NCBI RefSeq assembly: GCF_003946245.1
Contig: NZ_RHNN01000024.1
Coordinates: 1 to 59,897, forward strand
DNA: 59,897 bases
Direction of reading: 5' to 3'
From: Levilactobacillus cerevisiae
GTDB taxonomy: Bacteria; Bacillota; Bacilli; Lactobacillales; Lactobacillaceae
In this document: piece after piece, positions 17,570-26,407 of the stretch
Layout of the letters: every line of letters begins with the position of its first letter
Position numbering within the stretch: position 1 is the stretch's first letter
Made by a program: the position numbers and the translations under genes
The notes under the pieces: generated by a model
Seen by the model: only the letters and a program-made list of their open reading frames with translations
Databases searched by the model: none
Told to the model about the DNA's origin: nothing

Positions 17570-17690
17570 CTGGGACAAAAGCCCCAGACGATTTGTTGTA
17601 TGTTCAAGTCTATCTTGTTGAAACGTGGGGCAACAAGTTGATGCCATTTAAAACTGATAGCCACCTCTTATCCCACTCACGTCTCTTATT
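17570..17690 (+). repeat. Repeat family D, copy 1 (divergent)
   Basis: CTGGGACAAAAGCCCCAG forms a hairpin, followed by TTGTATGTTCAAGTCTAT and the core CTTGTTGAAACGTGGGGC, then CTGATAGCC. The order matches copies at 17725, 19994 and 28325 (minus). Confidence 0.5.
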
Positions 17691-17724
17691 TTAGCAAGTT
17701 CCGCCGATCCCTGCAAAGGGCAAC

Positions 17725-17897
17725 AAAAAGTCTGGGACAAACCACTAGATTCGCGTTGTATCTCCAAAGCTATATTGTCGAAACGCGTGACCAAAGGCAG
17801 CCGGCTCCGCTTAAACTGATAGCCAAATAATCCAAGCCCGGGATTATCCGGCTATCAGCCTTAATGCTCACCAGCTAACCGCCTTTTGTCCCGCTCT
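17725..17897 (+). repeat. Repeat family D, copy 2
   Basis: The copy opens with AAAAAGTCTGGGACAA, has TTGTATCTCCAAAGCTATATT and the core TTGTCGAAACGCGTG. It then carries a stem in which AAAGGCAGCCGGCT faces ACCAGCTAACCGCCTTT, and ends TTTTGTCCCGC. An inner palindrome around CCCGGG enlarges this copy. Together with copy 1 it fills the gap 17550-17900, where I see no gene. Confidence 0.6.
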
Positions 17898-17901
17898 CAA
17901 C

Positions 17902-17927
17902 AAAAAAGACGGCTCACTGGCCGTCCT
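17902..17927 (-). terminator. Rho-independent terminator
   Basis: On the minus strand GGACGGC pairs with GCCGTCT and is followed by six T, just beyond the stop of the small membrane-protein gene at 17951. Confidence 0.8.
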
Positions 17928-17950
17928 TATTTTCCGATTCAATTTAAGAT

Positions 17951-18145
17951 TTAAGCTTCGCGATTGTTTTTCTTCGTCCAGCGCGTCATCAAATCTTCGA
18001 TGCCGTAGCAAGCCACCCCTAAAGCGGCAAATGCTACCGGAAAACCGAAGGCCCACATTGGTGACTTCATCAGCAAGAGCACCAGGCTCAAGCCACAAAC
18101 CGCTAACACGACGAGGGTAATTACTGCCCATTGATCTTTATTCAT
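17951..18145 (-). CDS. Small membrane protein of unknown function
   Basis: This 64-residue protein starts MNKDQWAVITLVVL, has two hydrophobic segments (about 8-26 and 31-50) and ends in a charged tail TRWTKKNNREA. The ATG at 18145 has GGGGAGG seven bases upstream, which is strong. It has its own terminator. I recognise no family. Confidence 0.65.
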   Translation of the reverse strand: MNKDQWAVITLVVLAVCGLSLVLLLMKSPMWAFGFPVAFAALGVACYGIEDLMTRWTKKNNREA

Positions 18146-18393
18146 GTCAATTCCTCCCCAAAGGTAAAATAAACTTGTGTGTCCCCTACACACCCCTTAG
18201 TCTAGCAAGCCTTGCTCGAAACGGCAATCATCTGGCTTAAGCTTAAGAAAGACCTTAATCTTTTGTCATCTTAGGTGGCCGCCATAACTTGACTAACCGT
18301 CTAATATTCGCTTAGTATCAGCGTTTGGAGCGCCCACCACAATTTCGTTGTCGGCCCTAGTCGCGAGAGAAAGTCTAACGAACGAAGCAACCC

Positions 18394-19737
18394 TTAGTTC
18401 CCAGAAAAATGGTTACTCGACGGATTAGGATGCTGCAGTCTTTGGAGTTGTCCCTTAAATTCCGGTGCATAGCGTTCTTGATCCGGTTGAAAGTCAGTTA
18501 ATTTTTCACTTAAAGCCACCGTGTAATCAGCGCGTTCACCGTGCTCGCCCTGGTCCAAGCCCAGGGCTTCTTCGGCCGCATCGACCCGCATCGGCGTTAC
18601 CCGGCGGAGCACCAGAATCAAGACGCTCCCCATCACGGCGACCAGCGCAATCGTAAAGGCCGTCGCCAGAATTTGAATCCCCAGCAGATGCCAACCACCA
18701 CCGTAAGCCAAGCCGTTTTCAGCGATTGTCGGGTTCACCATCTTGGTAGCGAAGACCCCCGTTAAAACACTACCGACGATTCCGCTGACACCGTGACAGC
18801 CAAACGCGTCCAGGGCATCATCCACGCCAATCTTTGGTTTTAAAACGGTGATGAAACCGTAACTCGCTAGCGTTGCCAGCACACCGATTGCCACGGCGCC
18901 CATCACCGTTACGTAACCAGCCGCCGGGGTAATGGCCACTAACCCGCACAATGTCCCGGTACAAACGCCGACCAGTGTGGGCTTACCCTTAGTCCAAACA
19001 TCCAAGAACATCCAGACGACCATAGATGTTGCCGTGGCAACCGTACTGGTGAGTGCAGCTTGAACGGCTATTCCGTTGACTGCTAGCGCACTGCCAGCAT
19101 TGAAGCCGTACCAGCCGACCCATAAAATGGCGGTTCCCAGTAGGACCCATGGCAAGTTGTAGTGGTCACCAGGATGGTCTTTCGCCAGCCGCGGTCCCAA
19201 CCAAGCGGACAGAACCAAGGCCGTGACGCCGGCATTGATATGTACAACGGTACCACCTGCAAAGTCCAGTACGCCCAACTTAGCTAACCAGCCGCCCGCA
19301 CTCCACACCAAATGAACCATGGGATAGTAAATGCAGATGGACCAGACGACCAGAAACAGCAGGAGAAATTTAAACCGAATCCGTCCCACCACGGCACCGA
19401 CGAACAGAGCCGGGGTGATAATGGCAAACATCATTTGAAACAACGAGTAGGCCCCGACTGGAATGTGACTGGCTGTCAAACTGGCAAGGTTCACGCCCGC
19501 CATAAACACGTGCTTTAGATTGCCGACAATCCCCAGCACATCGCCAGAAAAGGCCAGTGAGTAACCCACGAAGACCCACAGTAAGATGGCGACTCCCGTC
19601 ATAATAAACACCGACAGCATGGTGTTGACCACGTTTTTCTCGGAGACCAACCCACCGTAGAAAAACGCTAGGCCCGGTGTCATGAATAGCACCAGAATAC
19701 TAGCAATCAACACAAATGCTGTATTTGCAAGATTCAT
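18394..19737 (-). CDS. amtB: Ammonium transporter, Amt family
   Basis: This 447-residue membrane channel conducts ammonia/ammonium into the cell. Eleven hydrophobic segments and the motifs PGLAFFYGGLV, DFAGGTVVHINAGVTAL and DDALDAFGCHGVSGIVG (with the twin-His region) are all present. The cytoplasmic tail after about residue 395 is long and charged. No PII gene (glnK) adjoins it, unlike many amtB loci. The ATG at 19737 has AGAGGGCG upstream; the frame extends further but without a site. Two GlnR/TnrA-type boxes lie in front, one covering the -10, so nitrogen-excess repression is likely. Confidence 0.94.
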   Translation of the reverse strand: MNLANTAFVLIASILVLFMTPGLAFFYGGLVSEKNVVNTMLSVFIMTGVAILLWVFVGYSLAFSGDVLGIVGNLKHVFMAGVNLASLTASHIPVGAYSLFQMMFAIITPALFVGAVVGRIRFKFLLLFLVVWSICIYYPMVHLVWSAGGWLAKLGVLDFAGGTVVHINAGVTALVLSAWLGPRLAKDHPGDHYNLPWVLLGTAILWVGWYGFNAGSALAVNGIAVQAALTSTVATATSMVVWMFLDVWTKGKPTLVGVCTGTLCGLVAITPAAGYVTVMGAVAIGVLATLASYGFITVLKPKIGVDDALDAFGCHGVSGIVGSVLTGVFATKMVNPTIAENGLAYGGGWHLLGIQILATAFTIALVAVMGSVLILVLRRVTPMRVDAAEEALGLDQGEHGERADYTVALSEKLTDFQPDQERYAPEFKGQLQRLQHPNPSSNHFSGN

Positions 19738-19761
19738 CAGCGACGCCCTCTTTACTTTTGA

Positions 19762-19798
19762 TGTAAGAAATCCTAACACTGTTTTTCTGAAAAGTCAC
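19762..19798 (-). promoter_or_regulatory. amt promoter with overlapping GlnR box
   Basis: On the minus strand -35 GTGACT (19793-19798) and -10 TAGGAT (19770-19775, preceded by TGT) are 17 bases apart. The palindrome TGTAAGAAATCCTAACA at 19762-19778 fits the GlnR/TnrA consensus TGTNA-N7-TNACA exactly and covers the -10, so bound GlnR should block transcription. Confidence 0.65.
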
Positions 19799-19895
19799 GA
19801 TTTTGTTTTCATAACGGTCGAATTAATGACGGTACTTAACGAACTAAATCCCGCTAGGCCGGTGATTTCATAAATTTATTAAGATTTGAAAATGG

Positions 19896-19912
19896 TGTCA
19901 TGTTTTCTAACA
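19896..19912. promoter_or_regulatory. Second GlnR/TnrA-type box upstream of amt
   Basis: TGTCATGTTTTCTAACA again fits TGTNA-N7-TNACA at every fixed position. It lies 134 bases upstream of the first box, a distance that would allow looping. Confidence 0.6.
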
Positions 19913-19993
19913 TTGCTGTTAAAAAAACACCGTGAAAACGACTATGGGTTCGGGTATACAGGTAGCACTGTTACTTTTCAAAATGATAAACCT

Positions 19994-20095
19994 AAAAAGG
20001 CGTCTGAGATAGCACATCCCAGACACCTTCCATATATTGCTGAAACGTGGGCCGACAGGCAGCTAACCACCTTTTGTCCACTCCCGTTCCCGCAA
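19994..20095 (+). repeat. Repeat family D, short copy 3
   Basis: GGCGTCTGAGA pairs with TCCCAGACACC, followed by the core ATATTGCTGAAACGTGGGC, CAGGCAGCTAACC and CCTTTTGTCCACTCCCG. The middle segment present in copies 2 and 4 is deleted. It lies between the amt promoter and the 3' end of the HIT gene. Confidence 0.55.
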
Positions 20096-20099
20096 GTTT

Positions 20100-20489
20100 C
20101 TATTTTCGTTTCAACCGACTCAGCCCAGCGGCACGCGGAATCATCTTGCGGATACCGCCACGGGGATCCTTGACATCCCCCTCGTAACGGGGAATCAGGT
20201 GGATGTGGGCGTGCATCACCGTTTGACCGGCGGCCGGTGCCACGTTGATGCCGATGTTATACCCGGCCGGTTGGAATTTTTCATCCAGCAGCGCCTTGGC
20301 GTCAAACGTTAAGGCATCCATCGCTGCCCGCGTGTCAGCCGGCACATCAAAATAGGTCGCATAATGTTGCTTGGGCACAATCAACAGGTGGCCGCGGCGC
20401 ACGGGATGGTTATCCCAAAACGCCTTGGCGAGGTCATTTTCTAAGACGATGTTGCTCTTTTGACAAAACACACAATCCGCCTTAATCAT
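20100..20489 (-). CDS. HIT-family protein (Hit-like nucleotide hydrolase)
   Basis: The 129-residue protein has the histidine triad HAHIHLIPRY near residues 92-101 and an N-terminal zinc-type pair CVFCQKS. Family members hydrolyse nucleotide phosphoramidates or dinucleoside polyphosphates. It is adjacent to the upstream RNA methyltransferase gene (3 bases apart), suggesting co-transcription. Length is normal. Confidence 0.9.
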   Translation of the reverse strand: MIKADCVFCQKSNIVLENDLAKAFWDNHPVRRGHLLIVPKQHYATYFDVPADTRAAMDALTFDAKALLDEKFQPAGYNIGINVAPAAGQTVMHAHIHLIPRYEGDVKDPRGGIRKMIPRAAGLSRLKRK

Positions 20490-20492
20490 CGG

Positions 20493-21635
20493 TTAGACCT
20501 TATGCCGTGGCTTGCGCTTGCCCCAGAACTGGAAGTAGTCGGTCCGTAGTGCCCCGTTGTATAGCTTCCGTGTCTTGGTTGCCTTTTGACCGTAGAAATG
20601 TTCAAATTCCAAGTCAGCCGTTAAAATATACTTCGACCAATCGGTTAACGGCTTGAACGCATGACCCATTTGTTTGTAAAGCTCACGAACGGACGCCTGG
20701 TCACTCAGCCGCTCTCCGTATGGTGGGTTGGCGACGATGACCCCGTCTTCCAGGTCCGTCTTAAAGTCTTGCACGGCTAATTGGCTGAACGTGATGTCCT
20801 GTGACAAACCCGCCTCTTGCGCGTTGCGTTTGGCAATTGCGACCATGTTCTCGTCGATATCGGAACCGAAGATCTGTAGCGGCGTGTCGTAGTCGGCCTT
20901 GGCATCGGCCTCATCGCGTAATTGGTCACTGAGTTCTTGGGGCACCCAATCCCAGCTTTCGCAGGTGAAATCACGATTGAAGCCTGGCGCCAGGTTGCGG
21001 CCAATCATCGCAGCTTCAATTGGAATGGTCCCAGACCCACAGACGGGATCCCAGAAGGGCATATTTTTGTGCCAACTGGTTAAGGCAATCAGAGCAGCCG
21101 CCATGTTTTCCTTCAAGGGCGCGCCACCTTTACCGACCCGGTAGCCCCGTTTAAACAGGCTCGACCCGGTCGTATCCAGTGTCAGCATGACGTGATCCTT
21201 GTCGATCATGACTTCCAGCGGGTAAGTCGCGCCAGTTTCAGGCATCCGCGTCCGTCGGTGATAGACGGCAGCTAATTTCGTTGCCACGGCCTTTTTTACA
21301 ATGGCCTGTGCATCCGGCACACTGTGGAGTTGGGACTTCTTGGAACGGCCCTCCACGGGGAAGGCAGCGTCCATTGGCAACAGTTCATCCCAGGCAACCG
21401 CTTTAGTGGCTTCGAACAGTTCGTCGAAGGTTACGGCGTCAAATTCGGCCACGATGATCCGGATTCGGTCCGCCGTCCGCAGCCAGAGGTTGGCCCGTAA
21501 GACATCTTCAATCGTGCCGTCAAACCGGACACGGCCGTTTTCTACCTGGGTCTCATACCCGAGGTCTCGTAACTCGCGACCGGCAATGGCTTCAATACCA
21601 CTGGCAGTGGCCGCATATAAATGAAATTTCTTCAT
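20493..21635 (-). CDS. THUMP-domain rRNA N2-guanine methyltransferase (RlmL/YpsC family)
   Basis: The 380-residue enzyme has an N-terminal ferredoxin-like and THUMP region (1-~160) and a Rossmann methyltransferase domain with DPVCGSGTIPIEAAMIGRN for cofactor binding and the catalytic NPPYGERL near residue 300. By family it methylates guanine N2 in 23S rRNA. It lacks the second RlmK domain found in the long enterobacterial enzyme, as is normal in Bacilli. A YpsC-type gene beside rnpB, gpsB and ypsA matches the known order. Confidence 0.92.
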   Translation of the reverse strand: MKKFHLYAATASGIEAIAGRELRDLGYETQVENGRVRFDGTIEDVLRANLWLRTADRIRIIVAEFDAVTFDELFEATKAVAWDELLPMDAAFPVEGRSKKSQLHSVPDAQAIVKKAVATKLAAVYHRRTRMPETGATYPLEVMIDKDHVMLTLDTTGSSLFKRGYRVGKGGAPLKENMAAALIALTSWHKNMPFWDPVCGSGTIPIEAAMIGRNLAPGFNRDFTCESWDWVPQELSDQLRDEADAKADYDTPLQIFGSDIDENMVAIAKRNAQEAGLSQDITFSQLAVQDFKTDLEDGVIVANPPYGERLSDQASVRELYKQMGHAFKPLTDWSKYILTADLEFEHFYGQKATKTRKLYNGALRTDYFQFWGKRKPRHKV

Positions 21636-21711
21636 AACGTCCTCCTTGCTTCATTCTGATCTTTTAAAATACGTGCATAATTCGTGGGCAATTAACCCAA
21701 TTATAGCCAAT

Positions 21712-21736
21712 AAAAAAGGCGGGAGCAAGCTCCCAC
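21712..21736 (-). terminator. Terminator of rnpB
   Basis: On the minus strand TGGGAGCTTGCTCCCGCC folds into a tight hairpin followed by six T, directly after the 3' end of RNase P RNA. Confidence 0.85.
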
Positions 21737-21746
21737 CAACCTGACA

Positions 21747-22143
21747 TGGTGTAAATCCCTGTAAGCCATGTTTTGTACCACCCAACCGTTTCAGGCAAAC
21801 GATTGACTGGCAGTAATCATCTATCTCGAGAGTTTCCTCTCCCCCCACATTTCGTTCATTTCCATATGTGAAGCGCCCCTACCAAAAGTTTGGGTTGCCC
21901 GCTCGAGGGGTTTACCGCGTTCCACCGTCTAAGTTTCCTTAGGCGTATCGTCACTGTGGCACTTTTCAGGGATACTAGGGCATAGCCGAAGCCGTAGCCG
22001 TGTTTTCCCGCCGTTACGTTATTGCTAACGTCCCCCGGCTTATTTTTTCACCGAGCACGAACACTACAGACATCTCAGTCTGTGCGAGCATGGACTTTCC
22101 TCAGCCGACAAAAGCCGACCGCGATTACTCAGGATTTACACCA
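21747..22143 (-). ncRNA. rnpB: RNase P RNA, class B
   Basis: The minus strand carries the hallmarks of the catalytic RNA that matures tRNA 5' ends. GCTGAGGAAAGTCCATGCTCGC stands near the 5' end, GGTGGAACGCGGTAAACC mid-molecule, and ACAAAACATGGCTTACAG near the 3' end. Helix P1 closes as GTGTAAATCC (22132-22141) with GGGATTTACAC (about 21748-21758). The size of about 397 bases is right for the Bacillus type. It starts only about 13 bases after the gpsB stop, so its promoter must overlap the end of gpsB. Confidence 0.96.
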
Positions 22144-22155
22144 GTCTTTATAATT

Positions 22156-22509
22156 CTACAAACGATGTGACTCGTTTGGATCATTATCTAATTGTGAACC
22201 GAAAACGTGCCGTTCCAAATTGGAGAGCCGCTTCAAAATGTCCATGTTCGTGACACTTGAAGTGGATTGGCTGGTTGTCGCTGCTGCTGGTTGACTACCC
22301 CCGACTTGGACCTGACGGGTGAGTTCGTCGACCTTAGCCAACAACCGTTCGTTTTCTTCTTGAAGCCGTTGATTCTCTTTTACAAAAGTATCATAGTCCT
22401 TGATGACGTTGTCTAAGAAACTGTCAACATCGTCGGGGTCATAGCCGCGCATCTTTTGGCGGAATTGCTTTTGTAAAATCTCCTTAGGAGTAAAATTAAC
22501 GTTTTCCAT
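22156..22509 (-). CDS. gpsB: GpsB, cell-division and peptidoglycan-synthesis coordinator
   Basis: This 117-residue DivIVA-like protein has the conserved N-terminal domain [21 protein letters not shown] then [15 protein letters not shown], a coiled coil (about 40-72), a Ser/Thr/Ala-rich linker, and a short C-terminal helix ([16 protein letters not shown]). GpsB binds class A penicillin-binding proteins at the membrane and shuttles them between side wall and septum. A class A PBP gene lies 1.5 kb away. ypsA-gpsB order is standard. Confidence 0.95.
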   Translation of the reverse strand: MENVNFTPKEILQKQFRQKMRGYDPDDVDSFLDNVIKDYDTFVKENQRLQEENERLLAKVDELTRQVQVGGSQPAAATTSQSTSSVTNMDILKRLSNLERHVFGSQLDNDPNESHRL

Positions 22510-22564
22510 TGATCGTTACACCTCGTTATCGTAATCAAACCGGCGATATCTATCATACCAGTTT

Positions 22565-23134
22565 TTATTCAAATTGGGAACCATTATTTAAATTTTCTTG
22601 ATATTCGTTGGCACTTTCTTGTAGCCAATCCATATCGATCAGCGTTAGGGGGTAAGCATGTTGCTCGGCAAATTGCTTGATTGCCCGGTAATCATACTTA
22701 GGCTTCCCTTCAACCTCTAAATCATAAACCATTGCAGCCTCATCTGTATGGGTCAACATAAATTCTTGATAGTTTCTTAACTGTTGGGGCCCATGATAGG
22801 GTTGCTCACTAACAGACTGATGAAAGTCTACCCGACTGGCAAGCTGGGCATACTGTCCCCGATTGTTCTCGTTCCAATTACTCCCAAACTCGGCAAACGG
22901 GGTCATGACGGCGATTTTTAACTCAGGGTAATCCGGTTTCAACGTGAGACCCACTTCCGCTGCCCACTGTTCAACACCCAATTGTCCCCCGGTAATCAGC
23001 CAATCCATGCCATTTTCAATCTTGCCAATCAACATTTTTTTCAGGGTATCCTTAATGACCAGGAGCTTGGGATCTTCATTCCCAAAAACACCCAATTCAT
23101 AACTGCGGTAGCCCGTCACCCATAATCGACTCAT
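22565..23134 (-). CDS. ypsA: YpsA, SLOG-superfamily protein (DUF1273)
   Basis: This 189-residue Rossmann-like protein has the glycine-rich LITGGQLGVEQWAAEVGL near residues 47-64 and VTGYRSYELGVF at the start, both typical of YpsA. In Bacillus and Staphylococcus YpsA has been linked to cell division and oxidative stress; its ligand is not established. It precedes gpsB on the same strand. ATG at 23134 follows a GGGGGCGGCC sequence with an AAGGGG-like purine tract. Confidence 0.9.
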   Translation of the reverse strand: MSRLWVTGYRSYELGVFGNEDPKLLVIKDTLKKMLIGKIENGMDWLITGGQLGVEQWAAEVGLTLKPDYPELKIAVMTPFAEFGSNWNENNRGQYAQLASRVDFHQSVSEQPYHGPQQLRNYQEFMLTHTDEAAMVYDLEVEGKPKYDYRAIKQFAEQHAYPLTLIDMDWLQESANEYQENLNNGSQFE

Positions 23135-23266
23135 GCGGCCGCCCCCTTCAGTCTTACCCTACTAGTGTAGCGAAAAAATTGGCTTGACGCAATTAAATTC
23201 CACTTAAATTCACCGATTTCGACCAATTATAGACCAGTTAGAGTTTTTATTTCTGAGTCACCTTGG

Positions 23267-23272
23267 TATAAT
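23267..23272 (+). promoter_or_regulatory. Extended -10 of the recU-pbp1A promoter
   Basis: TTGGTATAAT contains a perfect TATAAT preceded by TGG, so it can work with a weak -35. It lies 79 bases before the recU start codon. Confidence 0.55.
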
Positions 23273-23350
23273 GTCAATAACTGGGCCACAGTCCCAAGGT
23301 TCAAACAAACTGTGAATGGGTGTTTTCAAGGCAAGGAGTGTGAGGAGTCA

Positions 23351-23953
23351 ATGACTATTCGGTATCCCAATGGGAATGCCTATCAAGCACCAACAGCAGA
23401 CAAGGGGCCCCGCTTTCCCAGTACCTACACAAATTACGGCAAACGGGGAATGACGCTCGAAGAAGAGCTCAACGAATCAAATACCTACTACGCAACTAAC
23501 GGCGTCGCAGTGGTTCATAAAAAACCGACCCCAATTAAGATTGTCAAGGTCGATTATCCCAAACGGAGCGCCGCAGTCATCAAGGAGGCCTACTTCAGTA
23601 CGGCGTCCACGACCGACTACAATGGCGTTTATCACGGCCGTTACTTGGACTTCGACGCCAAGGAAACTCGCAACAAGTCCTCGTTTCCGCTCAAGAACTT
23701 TCACCAACATCAGATTGATCACATGCGGGCCTGCACCGCGCAAGGCGGCATCTGTTTTGCCATTATTAAATTCGTCGCCCGCCAAGAGGTTTACCTCTAT
23801 CGTGGGACCGACCTGTATGAATTCTGGGACGCCCAGTTGACGGGTGGTCGTAAGTCAATTCCGTACGCGGAAATTGCAGCCAACGGCATTTTGATTCCCG
23901 CCGAGCTCCAACTGCCCGTTCCCTATCTCAAAGCCGTGGATCATCTTCTATAG
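23351..23953 (+). CDS. recU: RecU Holliday-junction resolvase
   Basis: The 200-residue nuclease resolves Holliday junctions in recombination and chromosome segregation. The motifs GKRGMTLEEELNESNTYY, TTDYNGVYHGRYLDFDAKET (acidic and lysine active-site residues) and FPLKNFHQHQIDHM are intact. The ATG at 23351 follows GAGGAG; the frame extends 13 codons upstream. It is followed 45 bases later by pbp1A, the classical recU-ponA arrangement. Confidence 0.95.
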   Translation: MTIRYPNGNAYQAPTADKGPRFPSTYTNYGKRGMTLEEELNESNTYYATNGVAVVHKKPTPIKIVKVDYPKRSAAVIKEAYFSTASTTDYNGVYHGRYLDFDAKETRNKSSFPLKNFHQHQIDHMRACTAQGGICFAIIKFVARQEVYLYRGTDLYEFWDAQLTGGRKSIPYAEIAANGILIPAELQLPVPYLKAVDHLL

Positions 23954-23998
23954 AAAGCACCTTTGAAGAGACCACGTTTAAATGCAAAGGAGATTACC

Positions 23999-26311
23999 AT
24001 GTCTAGTAACAATACCCCGCGACCGACTCGCATGAGTCGCAACGCCGAGCATCAATCCAGTGGCCCCAAGAAGCCCCGGACCGGCTGGCGGACTTTCCGT
24101 CGAATTCTTTTCGTTCTGGTGGCCATTGGCGTTTTCGCCATCTTAGCCGGTGCCGGCCTGTTCTTCTTCTACGCCCAGAGCGCGCCGAAGATTTCTCAGA
24201 GTGCGCTGTCGAGCGACACGTCTACCCGCGTTTACGACGCCAACGGCAACGTCATTTCCCGCTTAGGCGCCCAGAACCGAAATTACGTGAAATCAAAGAA
24301 TATTCCGTCGACGCTTCGTCAAGCCGTTGTTTCCACCGAAGATCGTCGTTTCTACAAGAACAACGGGGTTGACCCCATTCGAATCATCGGGGCGGCCTTC
24401 GCCAACATCTCCGGTTCTTCTCTGGGGATGCAAGGTGGGAGTACCTTAACGCAACAATTGGTCAAGTTGTCCGTCTTCTCAACGGCGGCTTCTGACCGAA
24501 CGTTAAAGCGTAAGGCCCAAGAAGCCTGGCTGGCCTTGAAGGTCGACCATGACTACTCCAAGAACCAAATTTTGGAATACTACATCAACAAAGTTTACAT
24601 GGGCAACGGGGTCTACGGTATGCAGACCGCCGCGCAATACTACTACGGCAAGACGCTGAAACACTTGGACCTCGCACAATTGGCCCTGTTAGCCGGCATG
24701 CCCCAATCACCGACAAACTATGACCCAACGACCTATCCCGCTTTAGCTAAGAAGCGTCGTGACTTGGTCCTGGAAGCCATGGCCGAGAACAATGCCATCA
24801 CTTCCGCGCAAGCCAAACAGGCCGAAGCTACCAGTATCACCACTGGCTTGGTCAAGAGTCACAAATCAACCAGTACCAGTGCCAAGACTACCAAGGTGAT
24901 CGACGCTTACCTCAAGCAGGTCTACGCCGAGCTGAAATCCAAGGGGTACAACACGACAACTGGCGGCCTCAAAGTTTACACCAACCTCGATATGGGGGCG
25001 CAAAAGCGGCTGTACAACATTGTTAATGGGAACAGTTACGTTAGCTTCCCTTCCAGCAAGTTCCAAGTCGGCTCGACCATCGTTAACCCGAATAACGGGA
25101 AAGTGGTTGCCATGATTGGGGGCCGGAAGACCGGTAACGTCACGTTCGGTCTGAACCGTGCTGTACAAACCGACCGTTCCAGCGCCTCAACCGCTAAGCC
25201 ATTAATGGATTACGGCCCCGCGATTGAGTACCTCTACTACCCAACTTACGAGCCGGTTAAGGATACGGCATTCACCTATCCCGGGACGACCAAGAGCCTT
25301 TACGATTGGGATAGACAGTATCAAGGCACCATCACCATGCGTAAGGCCCTCTACGAATCCCGGAACATTCCCGCTATCCGGACGTTGCAAAACGTTGGGA
25401 TCAGCAAGGCCACAACGTTCTTAAAGGGACTGGGGATGACGTTTGACAAGACGCTGACCCTCCAAAATGGGATTGGATTGTACATTTCGACCGAGCAAGA
25501 AGCCGCCGCCTATGCAGCCTTTGCTAACGGTGGAAATTACTACAAGCCATACTTGGTTTCGAAGGTCGTCACGCAAGATGGGAAGGCCCATAAGTACAGC
25601 TCCACGGCCAAACGGGCCATGTCCGCTGCCACCGCCTTCATGCTGACGGATATGATGAAGGACGTCATGACCAACGAAAATGGGTCCGGGCGTTCAGCGG
25701 CCATTTCCGGGCTGTATCAAGCCGGGAAGACCGGGACGGACTCCTACCCTGACGATTACGCGGACAAGGTGCCTAGCGGCGCAACCATGGACTCCTGGTT
25801 CACGGGTTACACCAAGAACTACTCAGTCTCCGTTTGGACCGGTTATGACAAGCAATTCCAGACCGGCCACTACGTTAGCGAAACGCAGACTACGATTGCC
25901 CAAGAAATTTACAAGTACGAAATGTCCTACCTGGCAAGTAAGTCGACTAATTCCGACTGGACGCAGCCAAGTACGGTGACCAAGACCTCGCAAAACAACA
26001 ACACCGAGTACTACGTCACCGGCCATTCCGGAACCGTTACAGATACCACGTCAACCAGTCAGTACGGCTCGACCAACACGACGAGTTCATCGGCCTACAG
26101 TAGCAACAGTCAGGTCACGACCAACTCGAACACCACGCAGGCTAGCTCCTCCACGACGGAATCCAGTACCAGTAAGGAATCCTCGAGCACGGAGCAAACG
26201 CCTAGTGGCAGCGGCACGGGCAACGGCGGCACGGATTCCACAACAACCGAATCTTCTTCCGCAACCACGACCGAAAGCAGCACGACGACTACGAAGGACT
26301 CAAACAGTTAA
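23999..26311 (+). CDS. pbp1A: Class A penicillin-binding protein 1A
   Basis: This 770-residue bifunctional enzyme polymerises and cross-links peptidoglycan outside the membrane. A cytoplasmic basic N-terminus is followed by one transmembrane segment (about 36-58). The glycosyltransferase domain has TEDRRFYKNNGVDP and GGSTLTQQLVK. In the transpeptidase domain the nucleophile Ser is in ASTAKPLMDY, with the SxN motif in ESRNIPA and KTGT in AGKTGTDS. After about residue 680 a Ser/Thr/Asn-rich low-complexity tail runs to the end, presumably lying in the wall. AAAGGAG precedes the ATG by seven bases. GpsB is encoded close by. Confidence 0.96.
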   Translation: MSSNNTPRPTRMSRNAEHQSSGPKKPRTGWRTFRRILFVLVAIGVFAILAGAGLFFFYAQSAPKISQSALSSDTSTRVYDANGNVISRLGAQNRNYVKSKNIPSTLRQAVVSTEDRRFYKNNGVDPIRIIGAAFANISGSSLGMQGGSTLTQQLVKLSVFSTAASDRTLKRKAQEAWLALKVDHDYSKNQILEYYINKVYMGNGVYGMQTAAQYYYGKTLKHLDLAQLALLAGMPQSPTNYDPTTYPALAKKRRDLVLEAMAENNAITSAQAKQAEATSITTGLVKSHKSTSTSAKTTKVIDAYLKQVYAELKSKGYNTTTGGLKVYTNLDMGAQKRLYNIVNGNSYVSFPSSKFQVGSTIVNPNNGKVVAMIGGRKTGNVTFGLNRAVQTDRSSASTAKPLMDYGPAIEYLYYPTYEPVKDTAFTYPGTTKSLYDWDRQYQGTITMRKALYESRNIPAIRTLQNVGISKATTFLKGLGMTFDKTLTLQNGIGLYISTEQEAAAYAAFANGGNYYKPYLVSKVVTQDGKAHKYSSTAKRAMSAATAFMLTDMMKDVMTNENGSGRSAAISGLYQAGKTGTDSYPDDYADKVPSGATMDSWFTGYTKNYSVSVWTGYDKQFQTGHYVSETQTTIAQEIYKYEMSYLASKSTNSDWTQPSTVTKTSQNNNTEYYVTGHSGTVTDTTSTSQYGSTNTTSSSAYSSNSQVTTNSNTTQASSSTTESSTSKESSSTEQTPSGSGTGNGGTDSTTTESSSATTTESSTTTTKDSNS

Positions 26312-26326
26312 TCATTTAGAACGCAA

Positions 26327-26363
26327 AGAAGCCACCCCAATTTTCTGGGATGGCTTCTTTTTT
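26327..26363 (+). terminator. Terminator of recU-pbp1A
   Basis: AAGAAGCCACCCCA pairs with TGGGATGGCTTC and runs into six T. Confidence 0.9.
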
Positions 26364-26407
26364 GGCATTACATGCGATTTATGAAAATGACAACATTGTG
26401 TAGACAT

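Noticed and set aside
17868..18131. Minus-strand frame of 87 codons overlapping the small membrane-protein gene
   Set aside because: It lies in another frame across the terminator at 17902, while the 64-residue gene has a strong ribosome site and fits the terminator.
21651..21848. Reading frame inside the rnpB region
   Set aside because: It falls within the RNase P RNA and its terminator, with no ribosome site.
24866..25390. Minus-strand frames inside pbp1A
   Set aside because: They are antisense to a clearly conserved penicillin-binding protein and have no start signals.
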